The translations under genes were made by a program, and so were the position numbers. Positions 55,860 to 64,000 of a stretch of 64,000 nucleotides of DNA are shown in pieces (position 1 is the first letter of the stretch; each line of letters opens with the position of its first letter). Origin of the DNA: Aerococcus mictus (lineage in GTDB: Bacteria > Bacillota > Bacilli > Lactobacillales > Aerococcaceae); contig NZ_CP132985.1 in assembly GCF_003286595.3 (NCBI RefSeq), positions 930,001 to 994,000 of the forward strand, read 5' to 3'. The notes below the pieces were generated by a model. That model was not told the DNA's origin. It made no database searches and saw only the letters and a program-made list of their open reading frames with translations.

Positions 55860-55889
55860 TTGCCAAGTAATCAAAGATTGTGCTATAGT
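55860..55889 (+). promoter_or_regulatory. Promoter of the pyr operon
   Basis: A -35 TTGCCA (55860-55865) and extended -10 TGCTATAGT (-10 hexamer 55884-55889) are separated by 18 bp, just before the attenuator. Confidence 0.65.
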
Positions 55890-55904
55890 ATAAAAAATTG
55901 AATT

Positions 55905-56013
55905 TGCCTTTAAACCTGTCCCGTGAGGCAGGCAAGGAGACTTATATAAAAAAGGGATTAGTCTATACATGACTAGTCTTTTCGTCGAGCCTCCTTGTAT
56001 AGGAGGCTTTTTT
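55905..56013 (+). promoter_or_regulatory. PyrR-dependent attenuator of the pyr operon
   Basis: The anti-antiterminator contains the PyrR-binding pattern CCTTTAAACCTGTCCCGTGAGGCAGG (about 55907-55932) followed by CAAGGAG. The terminator AGCCTCCT/AGGAGGCT (55988-55995 with 56001-56008) plus TTTTT follows. A middle arm (GACTAGTC near 55971-55978 with the upstream GATTAGTC) can act as antiterminator. With UMP bound, PyrR should stabilise termination and so reduce pyrimidine synthesis. pyrR itself is not in the window. Confidence 0.88.
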
Positions 56014-56108
56014 AGTGGAAAAAAGTGGATAAAAGAGGCTTGTTCAGTTCCTATCGACTAAAAATAGGCGTTAAAAGGCTCCTGTGAGAGCTAACGAAAG
56101 GATAAGAA

Positions 56109-57188
56109 ATGACAAAAAAGAGATTAATTTTAGAAGATGGTAGTGTCTTTGAAGGAGAAGGCTTTGGTTACGACAAAGAGGTGATTGGTGAGCTGGTCTT
56201 TAATACTGGAATGTCTGGTTATCAAGAATCCATCACTGACCAATCTTACGCTGGTCAATTATTGACCTTTACTTATCCCTTAATTGGTAACTATGGGATT
56301 AATTATGATAACTATGAATCCTTAAATCCTTCATGTGTTGGTGTCATTGTTCATGAGTGGGCTAGACGTCCCAGTCATTGGAAGTCTCAAATGAATCTCG
56401 ATACCTTCTTAAAACAGAAAAAAATTCCTGGCCTAGCTGGTATTGACACTCGTTTATTAACCAAGAAAATCCGCAAGCATGGGGTTATGAAGGCTTACTT
56501 AACCAGTAAAGAAGCCCCTTTGAGTGATCTATTGGCAGTCCTAAGGAATACAGAACTTGATCAAAAATTGATTCAAAAAGTCTCTACCCAAGCGGCTTAT
56601 CCGATTCCTGGTCAAGGTTACCGGGTCATCGTGATGGACTTTGGTTTAAAACACTCAATCTTAGCTGAATTATCCAAGCGCAATTGTCAGGTGACCGTGG
56701 TTCCATATGATACCAGCTTAGAGGAAATTACCGCCCTAGCTCCAGATGGGATTGTTTTATCCAATGGACCTGGTGACCCTGATGATCTTCCTGAAGCATT
56801 AGACACCATCCGCGAATTAGAGAAGCGTTATCCCTTATTTGGAATCTGCATGGGCCATCAACTGTTTTCAAAGGCTAACGGGGCTAAAACTTATAAAATG
56901 AAATTTGGTCATCGTGGTTTTAACCATGCCGTTAGGGAACTTGCGACTGGTCAAATTCATTTTACTAGTCAAAACCACGGTTATGCTGTCAGTCGAGAAG
57001 ATTTACCAGCAGACCTAGAAATCACCCATGAAGAGATTAATGACCATACTGTCGAAGGGCTTCGTCACAAAAAATACCCCGCCTTTTCGGTGCAATACCA
57101 TCCCGATGCTTGCCCTGGCCCCCATGATGCTGACTATCTATTTGACAGCTTCTTAAAGTTAATTGAAGAAAGTAAACAAGCAAAATAG
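56109..57188 (+). CDS. carA: Carbamoyl-phosphate synthase, small (glutaminase) subunit
   Basis: The 359-residue protein supplies ammonia from glutamine to CarB. The N-terminal CarA domain has [17 protein letters not shown]. The class I glutaminase has the nucleophile in GIC247MGHQ and the His in QYH331PDACPGPHD. In most enzymes the triad is completed by a Glu two residues after this His; here it is Asp (D333), as in some lactobacilli. It lies directly behind the attenuator as the first gene of carA-carB-pyrB-pyrC-pyrD. Confidence 0.95.
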   Translation: MTKKRLILEDGSVFEGEGFGYDKEVIGELVFNTGMSGYQESITDQSYAGQLLTFTYPLIGNYGINYDNYESLNPSCVGVIVHEWARRPSHWKSQMNLDTFLKQKKIPGLAGIDTRLLTKKIRKHGVMKAYLTSKEAPLSDLLAVLRNTELDQKLIQKVSTQAAYPIPGQGYRVIVMDFGLKHSILAELSKRNCQVTVVPYDTSLEEITALAPDGIVLSNGPGDPDDLPEALDTIRELEKRYPLFGICMGHQLFSKANGAKTYKMKFGHRGFNHAVRELATGQIHFTSQNHGYAVSREDLPADLEITHEEINDHTVEGLRHKKYPAFSVQYHPDACPGPHDADYLFDSFLKLIEESKQAK

Positions 57189-57230
57189 TCTATTTAAATC
57201 TAATCAGTGAGTTAGAAAATAGGAGGAAAT

Positions 57231-60200
57231 ATGACAAAACGTAATGATATTAAAAAAATAATGGTTATTGGTTCTGGCCCTATTGTGATTGGCCAGGCAG
57301 CAGAATTTGATTATGCAGGGACTCAAGCTTGTTTAGCCTTACGCGAAGAAGGTTATGAAGTGGTCTTAGTGAACTCTAATCCAGCGACCATTATGACTGA
57401 CCGTGAAGTAGCCGATAAGGTTTATATGGAACCTTTGACATTGGAATTTTTAACTCAAATTCTGCACCAAGAACATCCTGATGCTCTCTTACCTACCTTA
57501 GGGGGGCAAACAGCCCTGAATATGGCTATTGAACTTTCCCAAGCTGGCGTTTTAGAAGATTTAGAAATCGAACTCTTAGGAACGGACTTAAAAGCCATCA
57601 ACCAAGCTGAAGACCGGGAACAATTTAAGGAGTTAATGGAAAGCTTAGGTGAACCGATTCCTGAATCCAAAATCGTCCACCATGTTGATGAAGCTATCGC
57701 CTTTGCTAATGAAATTGGCTATCCGATAATTGTTCGTCCTGCTTTTACTCTAGGAGGAACTGGTGGGGGACTCTGCGACAATGAGGAAGAATTAGCGGAA
57801 ATTGCTGAACATGGCTTATCCTTATCTCCAGTTCACCAATGTTTGATTGAGCGTTCGATCACCGGCTACAAAGAAATTGAATACGAAGTGATGCGGGATA
57901 GCCAAGACAATGCCTTGGTAGTATGTAATATGGAAAATTTTGACCCGGTGGGTATTCATACTGGGGATTCCATTGTTTTTGCCCCATCACAAACTCTTTC
58001 CGACGAGGATAGCCAAATGCTCAGAGATGTGAGCTTAAAAATTATTCGGGCCCTCGGGATTGAAGGTGGCTGTAATGTCCAATTAGCTCTGGACCCTCAT
58101 TCAGCTAACTATTATGTGATTGAAGTTAACCCTCGGGTGTCACGTTCTTCAGCCTTGGCTTCTAAGGCTACTGGTTACCCTATTGCTAAACTAGCCGCTA
58201 AGATAGCTGTTGGTTTGACTCTCGATGAAATGATCAATCCAGTCACTGGTTCTTCCTATTCCATGTTTGAACCTGCTTTAGACTATGTGGTATGTAAGAT
58301 GCCGCGCTTTCCTTTTGACAAGTTTGAGCATGCTGACCGCCATCTAGGGACCCAAATGAAGGCAACTGGGGAAGTGATGGCGATTGGTAGAAATATCGAA
58401 GAAAGCCTGCTCAAGGCTTACCGGTCATTAGAAATTGGCGTGATCCATAATGAAATTAGTGACTTTGCTGACTTAGATATGGATACCATAGCTGAAAAAA
58501 TCAAACATCCCCAAGATGATCGTTTCTTTTATTTATCTGAAGCGGTCCGCCGTGGGGTAGATATTGATTTGTTAAACCAATGGACTGGGATCAATCCTTT
58601 CTTCCTTGATAAGCTCTTAGTTATTGCGGAATTGGAAGAAGAATTAAGCCAAAATGTAGGGGATCAGTACAGCTTGCGCAAGGCCAAGGTAAAAGGCTTT
58701 TCCGATGTAAAAATCGCTGAACTATGGGACTGGACGCCAGAAGAAGTGAGAAAATATCGCCTTGAGACTGGCATTCTGCCAAGTTATAAAATGGTTGATA
58801 CCTGTGCAGGGGAATTTGAATCGCAAACCCCATACTTCTATTCCACCTACGCAGAAGCCAACGAATCCCAAGTTTCTAACCGTGAAAAAGTCATTGTCTT
58901 AGGGTCTGGGCCTATTCGTATTGGTCAAGGGGTTGAATTTGACTATGCCACGGTCCACTGTGTTGAAGCTTTAAAACATGCAGGCTATGAAGCCATAGTT
59001 ATTAATAGTAATCCAGAAACGGTCTCCACTGACTTTTCGATATCGGACAAATTATATTTTGAACCCTTAAGTTTTGAAGATGTGATGAATGTTATTGACT
59101 TAGAGCGGCCTAAAGGGGTTATCGTTCAGTTCGGTGGGCAAACAGCGATTAATCTGGCTTGGCCACTGGCTAGAGCTGGAGTGAAATTACTGGGAACTCA
59201 AGTAGAAGATATTGACCGCGCAGAAGATCGTGATCTTTTTGAACAATTGATTCATTCTTTAAATATTCCTCAGCCTAATGGGAAAACGGTAATGAATGAA
59301 AGTGAAGCGGTCAAGGCAGCCAAAGAAATTGGTTATCCTGTTTTAGTACGTCCTTCCTATGTCATTGGTGGTCGGGCTATGGAAATTGTCTATAGTGAAA
59401 CTGAATTACATAAATATATCCAAAGCGCTGTTGAAGTTAGTGAGGATCATCCTGTCTTAATCGACGATTACCTCCTCGGTATAGAGTGTGAAGTTGATGT
59501 GATCTCAGATGGTGAAGATGCCTATGTTCCAGGCATTATGGAACATATTGAACGCGCCGGAGTGCACTCGGGAGACTCCATTGCTGCCTATCCACCTCAA
59601 AACCTAAGTGCATCGGTGCAAGCAACCATCATTCAATACAGTCAGGAATTAGCTAAATCCTTGCACTGTGTGGGCTTAATGAACATTCAATTTATCGTCC
59701 AAGGCGAGAAAGTCTATGTGATCGAAGTCAATCCAAGAGCCAGTCGGACGGTGCCATTCCTCTCTAAGGTAACTAATATTTCTATGGCTCAAGTCGCTAC
59801 CCAATTAATTCTTGGTAAAAAACTTGGCGATTTGATCGATCTTAGTTCGCCAAAAGAAGCAGATGGCGTCTATATCAAGGCACCGGTCTTCTCCTTTAAT
59901 AAATTGGCCAAAGTAGATAGTTTACTAGGTCCGGAAATGAAATCGACAGGTGAAGTCATTGGATGTGGTCGTAGTTTAGAAGAAGCTCTCTACAAGGCCT
60001 TTGAGGCTAGTGGCTTACACCTGCCACAGTTTGGAAACATTCTCTTCACCATTGATGACCTTTCGAAAGAAGAAGCCTTGACTCTGGCTAATGGCTTTAA
60101 GTGCTTAGGGTATGAAATTTTAACGACTACGGGTACGGGCCAATACTTTAGCAATAACGGTCTAAAAGTAAAAGCTGTGGCTAAAATAAGCAGTAATGAG

Positions 60201-60407
60201 GCAAATAGTATTCCTAATTTAATTGAAAATGGCAAGATTCAAGCCATTATCAATACTGTCGGTGGACAAAAAGAAGCTGGTGAGGATGGTCAAATTATCC
60301 GTCAATTAGCTATTGAACATAATATTCCACTGTTTACCACCTTAGATACCGCTTTAGCTATGCTGAAGGTACTACAAAGTCGCAGTATCTCAACTCAAGC
60401 ATTATAA
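57231..60407 (+). CDS. carB: Carbamoyl-phosphate synthase, large subunit
   Basis: The 1058-residue protein has two homologous ATP-grasp halves. The N-terminal half starts [24 protein letters not shown] and carries [12 protein letters not shown]. The C-terminal half has [20 protein letters not shown] and [14 protein letters not shown]. The last part is an allosteric MGS-like domain. The first half makes carboxyphosphate and carbamate; the second half phosphorylates it. The length is normal. It lies 42 bases after carA with an AGGAGG site. Confidence 0.97.
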   Translation: MTKRNDIKKIMVIGSGPIVIGQAAEFDYAGTQACLALREEGYEVVLVNSNPATIMTDREVADKVYMEPLTLEFLTQILHQEHPDALLPTLGGQTALNMAIELSQAGVLEDLEIELLGTDLKAINQAEDREQFKELMESLGEPIPESKIVHHVDEAIAFANEIGYPIIVRPAFTLGGTGGGLCDNEEELAEIAEHGLSLSPVHQCLIERSITGYKEIEYEVMRDSQDNALVVCNMENFDPVGIHTGDSIVFAPSQTLSDEDSQMLRDVSLKIIRALGIEGGCNVQLALDPHSANYYVIEVNPRVSRSSALASKATGYPIAKLAAKIAVGLTLDEMINPVTGSSYSMFEPALDYVVCKMPRFPFDKFEHADRHLGTQMKATGEVMAIGRNIEESLLKAYRSLEIGVIHNEISDFADLDMDTIAEKIKHPQDDRFFYLSEAVRRGVDIDLLNQWTGINPFFLDKLLVIAELEEELSQNVGDQYSLRKAKVKGFSDVKIAELWDWTPEEVRKYRLETGILPSYKMVDTCAGEFESQTPYFYSTYAEANESQVSNREKVIVLGSGPIRIGQGVEFDYATVHCVEALKHAGYEAIVINSNPETVSTDFSISDKLYFEPLSFEDVMNVIDLERPKGVIVQFGGQTAINLAWPLARAGVKLLGTQVEDIDRAEDRDLFEQLIHSLNIPQPNGKTVMNESEAVKAAKEIGYPVLVRPSYVIGGRAMEIVYSETELHKYIQSAVEVSEDHPVLIDDYLLGIECEVDVISDGEDAYVPGIMEHIERAGVHSGDSIAAYPPQNLSASVQATIIQYSQELAKSLHCVGLMNIQFIVQGEKVYVIEVNPRASRTVPFLSKVTNISMAQVATQLILGKKLGDLIDLSSPKEADGVYIKAPVFSFNKLAKVDSLLGPEMKSTGEVIGCGRSLEEALYKAFEASGLHLPQFGNILFTIDDLSKEEALTLANGFKCLGYEILTTTGTGQYFSNNGLKVKAVAKISSNEANSIPNLIENGKIQAIINTVGGQKEAGEDGQIIRQLAIEHNIPLFTTLDTALAMLKVLQSRSISTQAL

Positions 60408-60455
60408 GATAGACAAGAAATCGTTAAACTTTAGAAAAATTTTAGGGGGATAAGA

Positions 60456-61370
60456 ATGGAACATTTAACCAGTGTACAAGACTTAAGCAATGAAGAAGTA
60501 ATGGAGCTTATTAGACAAGGGGAAACTTTTAAAAATAGTCCAGTAGCGGTTCATCCCCAATCCATTACTATGGCTAATTTGTTTTATGAAAATTCAACTA
60601 GAACACATATGAGTTTTGAGCAGGCAGAACGGCGCTTGGGTTATCAAGTCTTACCTTTTGAAGTGAGTCAGAGTTCGGTCAATAAAGGCGAAAGTCTCTA
60701 TGATACCGTTATTACTTTAGAAGCTATTGGAGCTAATGCATTAGTTATTCGCCATTCTCAAAATGAGTACTATCTTGACCTATTAAAAGAGCTTAATAAG
60801 CACCACCACAAAATCCACCTTATTAATGGTGGGGATGGTAGTGGCCAACATCCGAGCCAATGCTTACTAGATATGATGACTATCTATGAGGAGTTTAAGC
60901 ACTTTGATGGTTTGAAGGTTGCAATTATTGGTGACATTAAAAATTCACGGGTAGCTCGCAGCAATGCCCAATTACTCAACCAATTGGGGAGTGAAGTATT
61001 CTTTTCGGGTCCAGAAGCCTGGTATGATCCCCAAATGGACCAATATGGCAGCTACCAAGACATTGACCAGTTAATTGACCAAATGGATGTGGTGATGCTC
61101 TTACGGGTCCAACATGAAAGACATTCTGATGACCCATTGGAGGAGAGTTTTGACCCTAAGCGTTATCATGAGAAATATGGAATTAATTTAGACCGTTATC
61201 AAAAGCTACAAGACCATGCCATATTAATGCATCCAGGTCCTATTAATCGTGACGTTGAACTGGCTAGTGAACTAGTAGAATCAGAAAAGAGTCGCTTTGT
61301 GCAACAAATGGAAAATGGCGTTTATATGAGAATGGCTATCTTAAAGAGTGTGATTGAGGGTGAGAAATAA
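60456..61370 (+). CDS. pyrB: Aspartate carbamoyltransferase, catalytic subunit
   Basis: The 304-residue enzyme joins carbamoyl phosphate and aspartate. The carbamoyl-phosphate loop is [13 protein letters not shown], then the loop [11 protein letters not shown] and the middle [15 protein letters not shown]. The C-terminal [11 protein letters not shown] segment closes the aspartate site. There is no regulatory pyrI, as expected in Firmicutes. The stop shares one base with the pyrC start (TAATG). Confidence 0.97.
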   Translation: MEHLTSVQDLSNEEVMELIRQGETFKNSPVAVHPQSITMANLFYENSTRTHMSFEQAERRLGYQVLPFEVSQSSVNKGESLYDTVITLEAIGANALVIRHSQNEYYLDLLKELNKHHHKIHLINGGDGSGQHPSQCLLDMMTIYEEFKHFDGLKVAIIGDIKNSRVARSNAQLLNQLGSEVFFSGPEAWYDPQMDQYGSYQDIDQLIDQMDVVMLLRVQHERHSDDPLEESFDPKRYHEKYGINLDRYQKLQDHAILMHPGPINRDVELASELVESEKSRFVQQMENGVYMRMAILKSVIEGEK

Positions 61371-62668
61371 TGAAAGTCCTAATTCAAGCAGGTAAGGTTT
61401 ATAGTCAGGGTTCTTTGACGACTATGGATATTCTTATTGAGGAAGGAAAGATCCAAGCTCTTGGTCAACACTTGGTCGACCAAGATGAAGTTGATCAAGT
61501 GATTGATGCTTCAGGCTGTTTGGTGACTCCAGGCCTTATTGATATCCATGTCCATTACCGAGAACCAGGTTTTGAAGACAAAGAAACGATTGCTAGTGGT
61601 AGCCGGGCAGCAGCTCGCGGAGGTTTTACTAGCGTATGTACCATGGCTAACACCAATCCTGTTCCTGATACCCCTGAAAAACTTAGCCAGTTAATTCAAA
61701 AGAATCAAAGTGATGGTGAGGTGAAGATCCATCAATATGCTCCCATTACTAAGGATTTAACTAGCGATCAGGTTGTTGATATTCCTGCGATGAAGGAGGA
61801 GGGCGCTTTTGCCTTGAGTAATGATGGACATGGCGTCCAATCAGCTGCAACCATGTATCAAGCGATGCTAGCAGCCAAAGAGCAAGGCCTAGCCATTTGC
61901 GCTCACCTAGAAGACCGTTCCTTATTTAATAATGGCGTGATCAATGCAGGAAAGGCTGCAGAGCGTATGGAACTTCCTGGAATTTTATCGGTGGCTGAAA
62001 GCAGTCAATTGGCTAGAGATATTGAATTAGCTCGGGCAACAGGGGTTCACTACCATGTCTGCCATGTGTCTACGGCGGCCAGTTTAAATTTGATTCGCCA
62101 AGCCAAATTGGATGGAGTGAATATTACTTGTGAGGTTGCTCCTCACCACCTTCTCTTCCATGATGGCAATATCTTAAAAGATGATGCGAATTATAAAATG
62201 AACCCGCCATTGAGAAACTCATCAGACCAAGAAGCCCTAGTCCAAGCCTTAAATGACGGGACTATTGATTTGATCGCTACAGACCATGCTCCCCATACCG
62301 AAGAAGAAAAGAGTCAAGGCTTCTTGAAGTCCCCCTTTGGAATTGTTGGTAGTGAAACAGCCTTTATGAGTTTATACACGCTATTAGTTAAGCGAGGAAA
62401 ACTCAGTTTAGAAAGGCTTATTGCCCTAATGACTGACCAACCTCGTCAATTATTCCATTTAGAGACAGCAGGAACCATCTGGCCAGGGCAAGCTGCTGAT
62501 ATTAGTATCTTTAATCTCGACCGTCCTTATCAAGTCAAGGCTAGTGACTACGCCTCAAAGAGTAGTAATAGTCCCCTAAATAACACCAGTTTATACGGAC
62601 GAACCGAATATTGTTTAGTTGATGGAGAAATTGTTTATCAAGCTGAGGGAGGAAATAGTCATGAATAA
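61370..62668 (+). CDS. pyrC: Dihydroorotase (class I)
   Basis: The 432-residue zinc amidohydrolase closes carbamoyl-aspartate to dihydroorotate. The metal site has DIHVHYREPGFE near 57-68, HVCHVST in the middle and the catalytic Asp in ATDHAPHT near 305. The class I form is typical of Gram-positive bacteria. It overlaps the following pyrD by eight bases, so they are translationally coupled. Confidence 0.96.
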   Translation: MKVLIQAGKVYSQGSLTTMDILIEEGKIQALGQHLVDQDEVDQVIDASGCLVTPGLIDIHVHYREPGFEDKETIASGSRAAARGGFTSVCTMANTNPVPDTPEKLSQLIQKNQSDGEVKIHQYAPITKDLTSDQVVDIPAMKEEGAFALSNDGHGVQSAATMYQAMLAAKEQGLAICAHLEDRSLFNNGVINAGKAAERMELPGILSVAESSQLARDIELARATGVHYHVCHVSTAASLNLIRQAKLDGVNITCEVAPHHLLFHDGNILKDDANYKMNPPLRNSSDQEALVQALNDGTIDLIATDHAPHTEEEKSQGFLKSPFGIVGSETAFMSLYTLLVKRGKLSLERLIALMTDQPRQLFHLETAGTIWPGQAADISIFNLDRPYQVKASDYASKSSNSPLNNTSLYGRTEYCLVDGEIVYQAEGGNSHE

Positions 62669-63572
62669 TATCCAAGTGGAATTACCCGGTTTATCCTTAT
62701 CTAACCCCTTAATGCCCGCTAGTGGGAGTTTTGGTTATGGTGATTTCTCTAATTGCCAAGACCTCGATTTAAGTCAATTAGGCGCCTTAGTGATAAAAAC
62801 CACCACTTTGGAAGCTCGCGAAGGCAACCCTGATCCTAAGATGTGGTGGAATGATGAATACAGTCTTAATGCAGTAGGTTTAAAAAATCCAGGAATTGAT
62901 GTGGTTATCAAGGAAAAACTTCCTCAGCTCAAAGAAAAATATCCTAGCTTGCCCATCATTGCTAGCGTGGGAGGAAATACAGTTGAGGACTATTGTCAAG
63001 TCGCCCAATTATTTGATCAATCCGGTTTAGTTAACGCTCTTGAAATTAATATTTCTTGTCCGAATGTGAAAAAGGGCGACCTTGCTTTTGGTAAGGATCC
63101 TCAATTTGCTAAGGAATTAACCGAAAAAATTAAGTCCCTAGTTGACTTACCAGTATACGTTAAATTGTCACCCAATGTCGATGGCGTGGTGGCTATGGCC
63201 CAAGCCTTGGAAGAAGCTGGTGCAGATGGCTTAACTATGATCAATACCTTACTCGGAATGGGTATTGATATTAAAGAAAAAAGGCCAGTTCTAGGTAATG
63301 GCTATGGGGGAATCTCAGGACCGCTCTTAAAACCCTTGGCTTTAAGAATGATTCACCAAGTCCGCCAACAAAGCCAACTGCCTATTATTGGGGTGGGCGG
63401 CGTATGCACTGTCGATGATGTGATTGAAATGTTTATGGCCGGAGCTAACGCAGTACAAGTGGGTTACCAACACTTTAAAAATCCAGGAATTTGTATTGAT
63501 TTAGCGAAAGAATTACCGTTTCGTTTAGCGGAATTAGGTATTTCGAGTTTAAAAGATATTCAAGTGATTTAA
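62661..63572 (+). CDS. pyrD: Dihydroorotate dehydrogenase, class 1B catalytic subunit
   Basis: 303 residues from the ATG at 62661, which has a GGGAGG site; the earlier in-frame start at 62619 lies far inside pyrC. The protein opens with NIQVELPGLSLSNPLMPASG. The catalytic Cys is C133 in NISCPNVKKG. The late NGYGGISGP and GVGGV blocks bind FMN. The class 1B form normally needs the electron-transfer subunit PyrK, but the next gene is rplU. pyrK must therefore lie elsewhere or be absent. Confidence 0.95.
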   Translation: MNNIQVELPGLSLSNPLMPASGSFGYGDFSNCQDLDLSQLGALVIKTTTLEAREGNPDPKMWWNDEYSLNAVGLKNPGIDVVIKEKLPQLKEKYPSLPIIASVGGNTVEDYCQVAQLFDQSGLVNALEINISCPNVKKGDLAFGKDPQFAKELTEKIKSLVDLPVYVKLSPNVDGVVAMAQALEEAGADGLTMINTLLGMGIDIKEKRPVLGNGYGGISGPLLKPLALRMIHQVRQQSQLPIIGVGGVCTVDDVIEMFMAGANAVQVGYQHFKNPGICIDLAKELPFRLAELGISSLKDIQVI

Positions 63573-63581
63573 AGTAAAATA

Positions 63582-63725
63582 CAGCAAAAGCTAAGGATTT
63601 ATCCTTGACCTTAGGGCTTAATTTTGCTAAACTACTCTTGTTGTATTTCTGTAAGCACCAGAACTGCAACCGCGCATCGATAAGTTGAAGTATCAAGTAT
63701 TGTTTGATCACTTATCTTGGCGAGT
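63582..63725 (+). promoter_or_regulatory. Structured leader of rplU (probable L21 leader) with upstream hairpin
   Basis: A long imperfect hairpin at 63582-63625 (AGCAAAA..GCTAAGG with CCTTAGGGC..TTTTGCT) may end the pyr transcript. It is followed by GTAAGCACCAGAACTGC and a second hairpin GATAAGT...ACTTATC (about 63680-63718) with inner ATCAA/TTGAT pairing. The position before rplU and the sequence fit a Firmicutes L21 leader through which ribosomal protein L21 may control its own operon. Confidence 0.55.
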
Positions 63726-63752
63726 CTAAGTAATTATAAGGAGGTGCATTGC

Positions 63753-64000
63753 ATGTACGCTGTTATTAAAACAGGTGGAAAGCAAATTAAAGTTGAGGAA
63801 GGTTCAGTAATCTTTGTTGAAAAATTAGATGCTGAAGCAGGAGATAAGGTAACCTTTGACGAAGTAGTCTTTGTTGGTGGTGAAAGTACTAAAATTGGTA
63901 CGCCATTAGTAGAAGGTGCCTCAGTTGAAGGGACTGTTGAAAAACAAGGTCGCGAAAAGAAAGTGACTACCTTCAAATACCGTCCTAAAAAAGACTCTCG
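63753..64000 (+). CDS. rplU: 50S ribosomal protein L21 (3' end outside window)
   Basis: The visible 82 residues start [17 protein letters not shown] and include [18 protein letters not shown] and [13 protein letters not shown], which is diagnostic for L21. It binds 23S rRNA. A perfect TAAGGAGG site precedes the ATG. In Firmicutes rplU is followed by a small cysteine protease gene (prp) and rpmA; those would lie beyond the end of the window. Confidence 0.97.
   Translation, partial: MYAVIKTGGKQIKVEEGSVIFVEKLDAEAGDKVTFDEVVFVGGESTKIGTPLVEGASVEGTVEKQGREKKVTTFKYRPKKDS

Noticed and set aside
1..64000. CRISPR array, insertion sequence, prophage or tRNA gene
   Set aside because: No regularly spaced direct repeats, transposase, integrase or phage-structural families, and no recognisable tRNA cloverleaf with TTCGANNC were seen. 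The only tRNA-related element is the T-box leader.

Overview
The window is an AT-rich chromosomal segment of a low-GC Gram-positive bacterium. Gene families and order point to Lactobacillales, most likely Aerococcaceae (Aerococcus-like). The basis is MurT-GatD for peptidoglycan amidation, the RNA polymerase epsilon/RNase J pair, an EpuA-type membrane protein behind murA, the recU/class A PBP pair, T-box and PyrR attenuators, and strong AGGAGG ribosome binding sites. The genus is an inference from family content, not a database match. I saw no insertion sequence, prophage, CRISPR array, tRNA or rRNA. This is mostly core chromosome with a few accessory transport and signalling islands.

Layout. 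1-5.7 kb: the end of alanine dehydrogenase, uppP and a lactonase (both minus strand), an AI-2E family membrane protein, and murT-gatD. 5.8-13 kb: a long plus-strand housekeeping run, tdk-prfA-prmC-sua5-glyA-upp-murA-epuA, ended by a strong bidirectional hairpin. 13-15 kb (minus): rnjA preceded by rpoY. 15-22.7 kb: hemolysin III, a DUF697-type GTPase, an ABC1/UbiB kinase with a phasin-like partner, a HesB-like protein, then acyl-ACP thioesterase, coaA and a second AI-2E family protein. 22.8-26.3 kb (minus): a heterodimeric ABC exporter. 26.4-31.3 kb: a divergently oriented operon that joins a Zn-motif UroD/MtaA-type protein to a complete polar amino acid ABC transporter. It contains a structured intergenic element and is followed by the decayed 3' end of another transporter ATPase.

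31.3-42.2 kb: an ABC-F protein, two HAD phosphatases, a low-molecular-weight phosphotyrosine phosphatase, ung, an orphan CopY-type repressor coupled to a frameshifted alpha/beta hydrolase, an ATP-grasp enzyme, and the PBP1a/recU pair. 42.4-49 kb: tig, clpX, engB, dnaG, rpoD. 49.2-55.8 kb: aspartate kinase, a solitary amino acid transporter ATPase, mreCD, and a T-box-controlled transporter made of an SBP-permease fusion plus ATPase. 55.8-63.6 kb: a PyrR-type attenuator and the pyrimidine operon carA-carB-pyrB-pyrC-pyrD, without pyrK, pyrF or pyrE behind it. The window ends inside rplU, which has a structured leader.

The items most worth a second look are the interrupted hydrolase at 36554-37521 (a nine-A run with an A_AAA_AAC slippery heptamer, behind which the catalytic His is preserved in the -1 frame), the MtaA-like/amino acid transporter operon with its internal RNA structure, the orphan CopY, and a possible short RNA at 26.4 kb.
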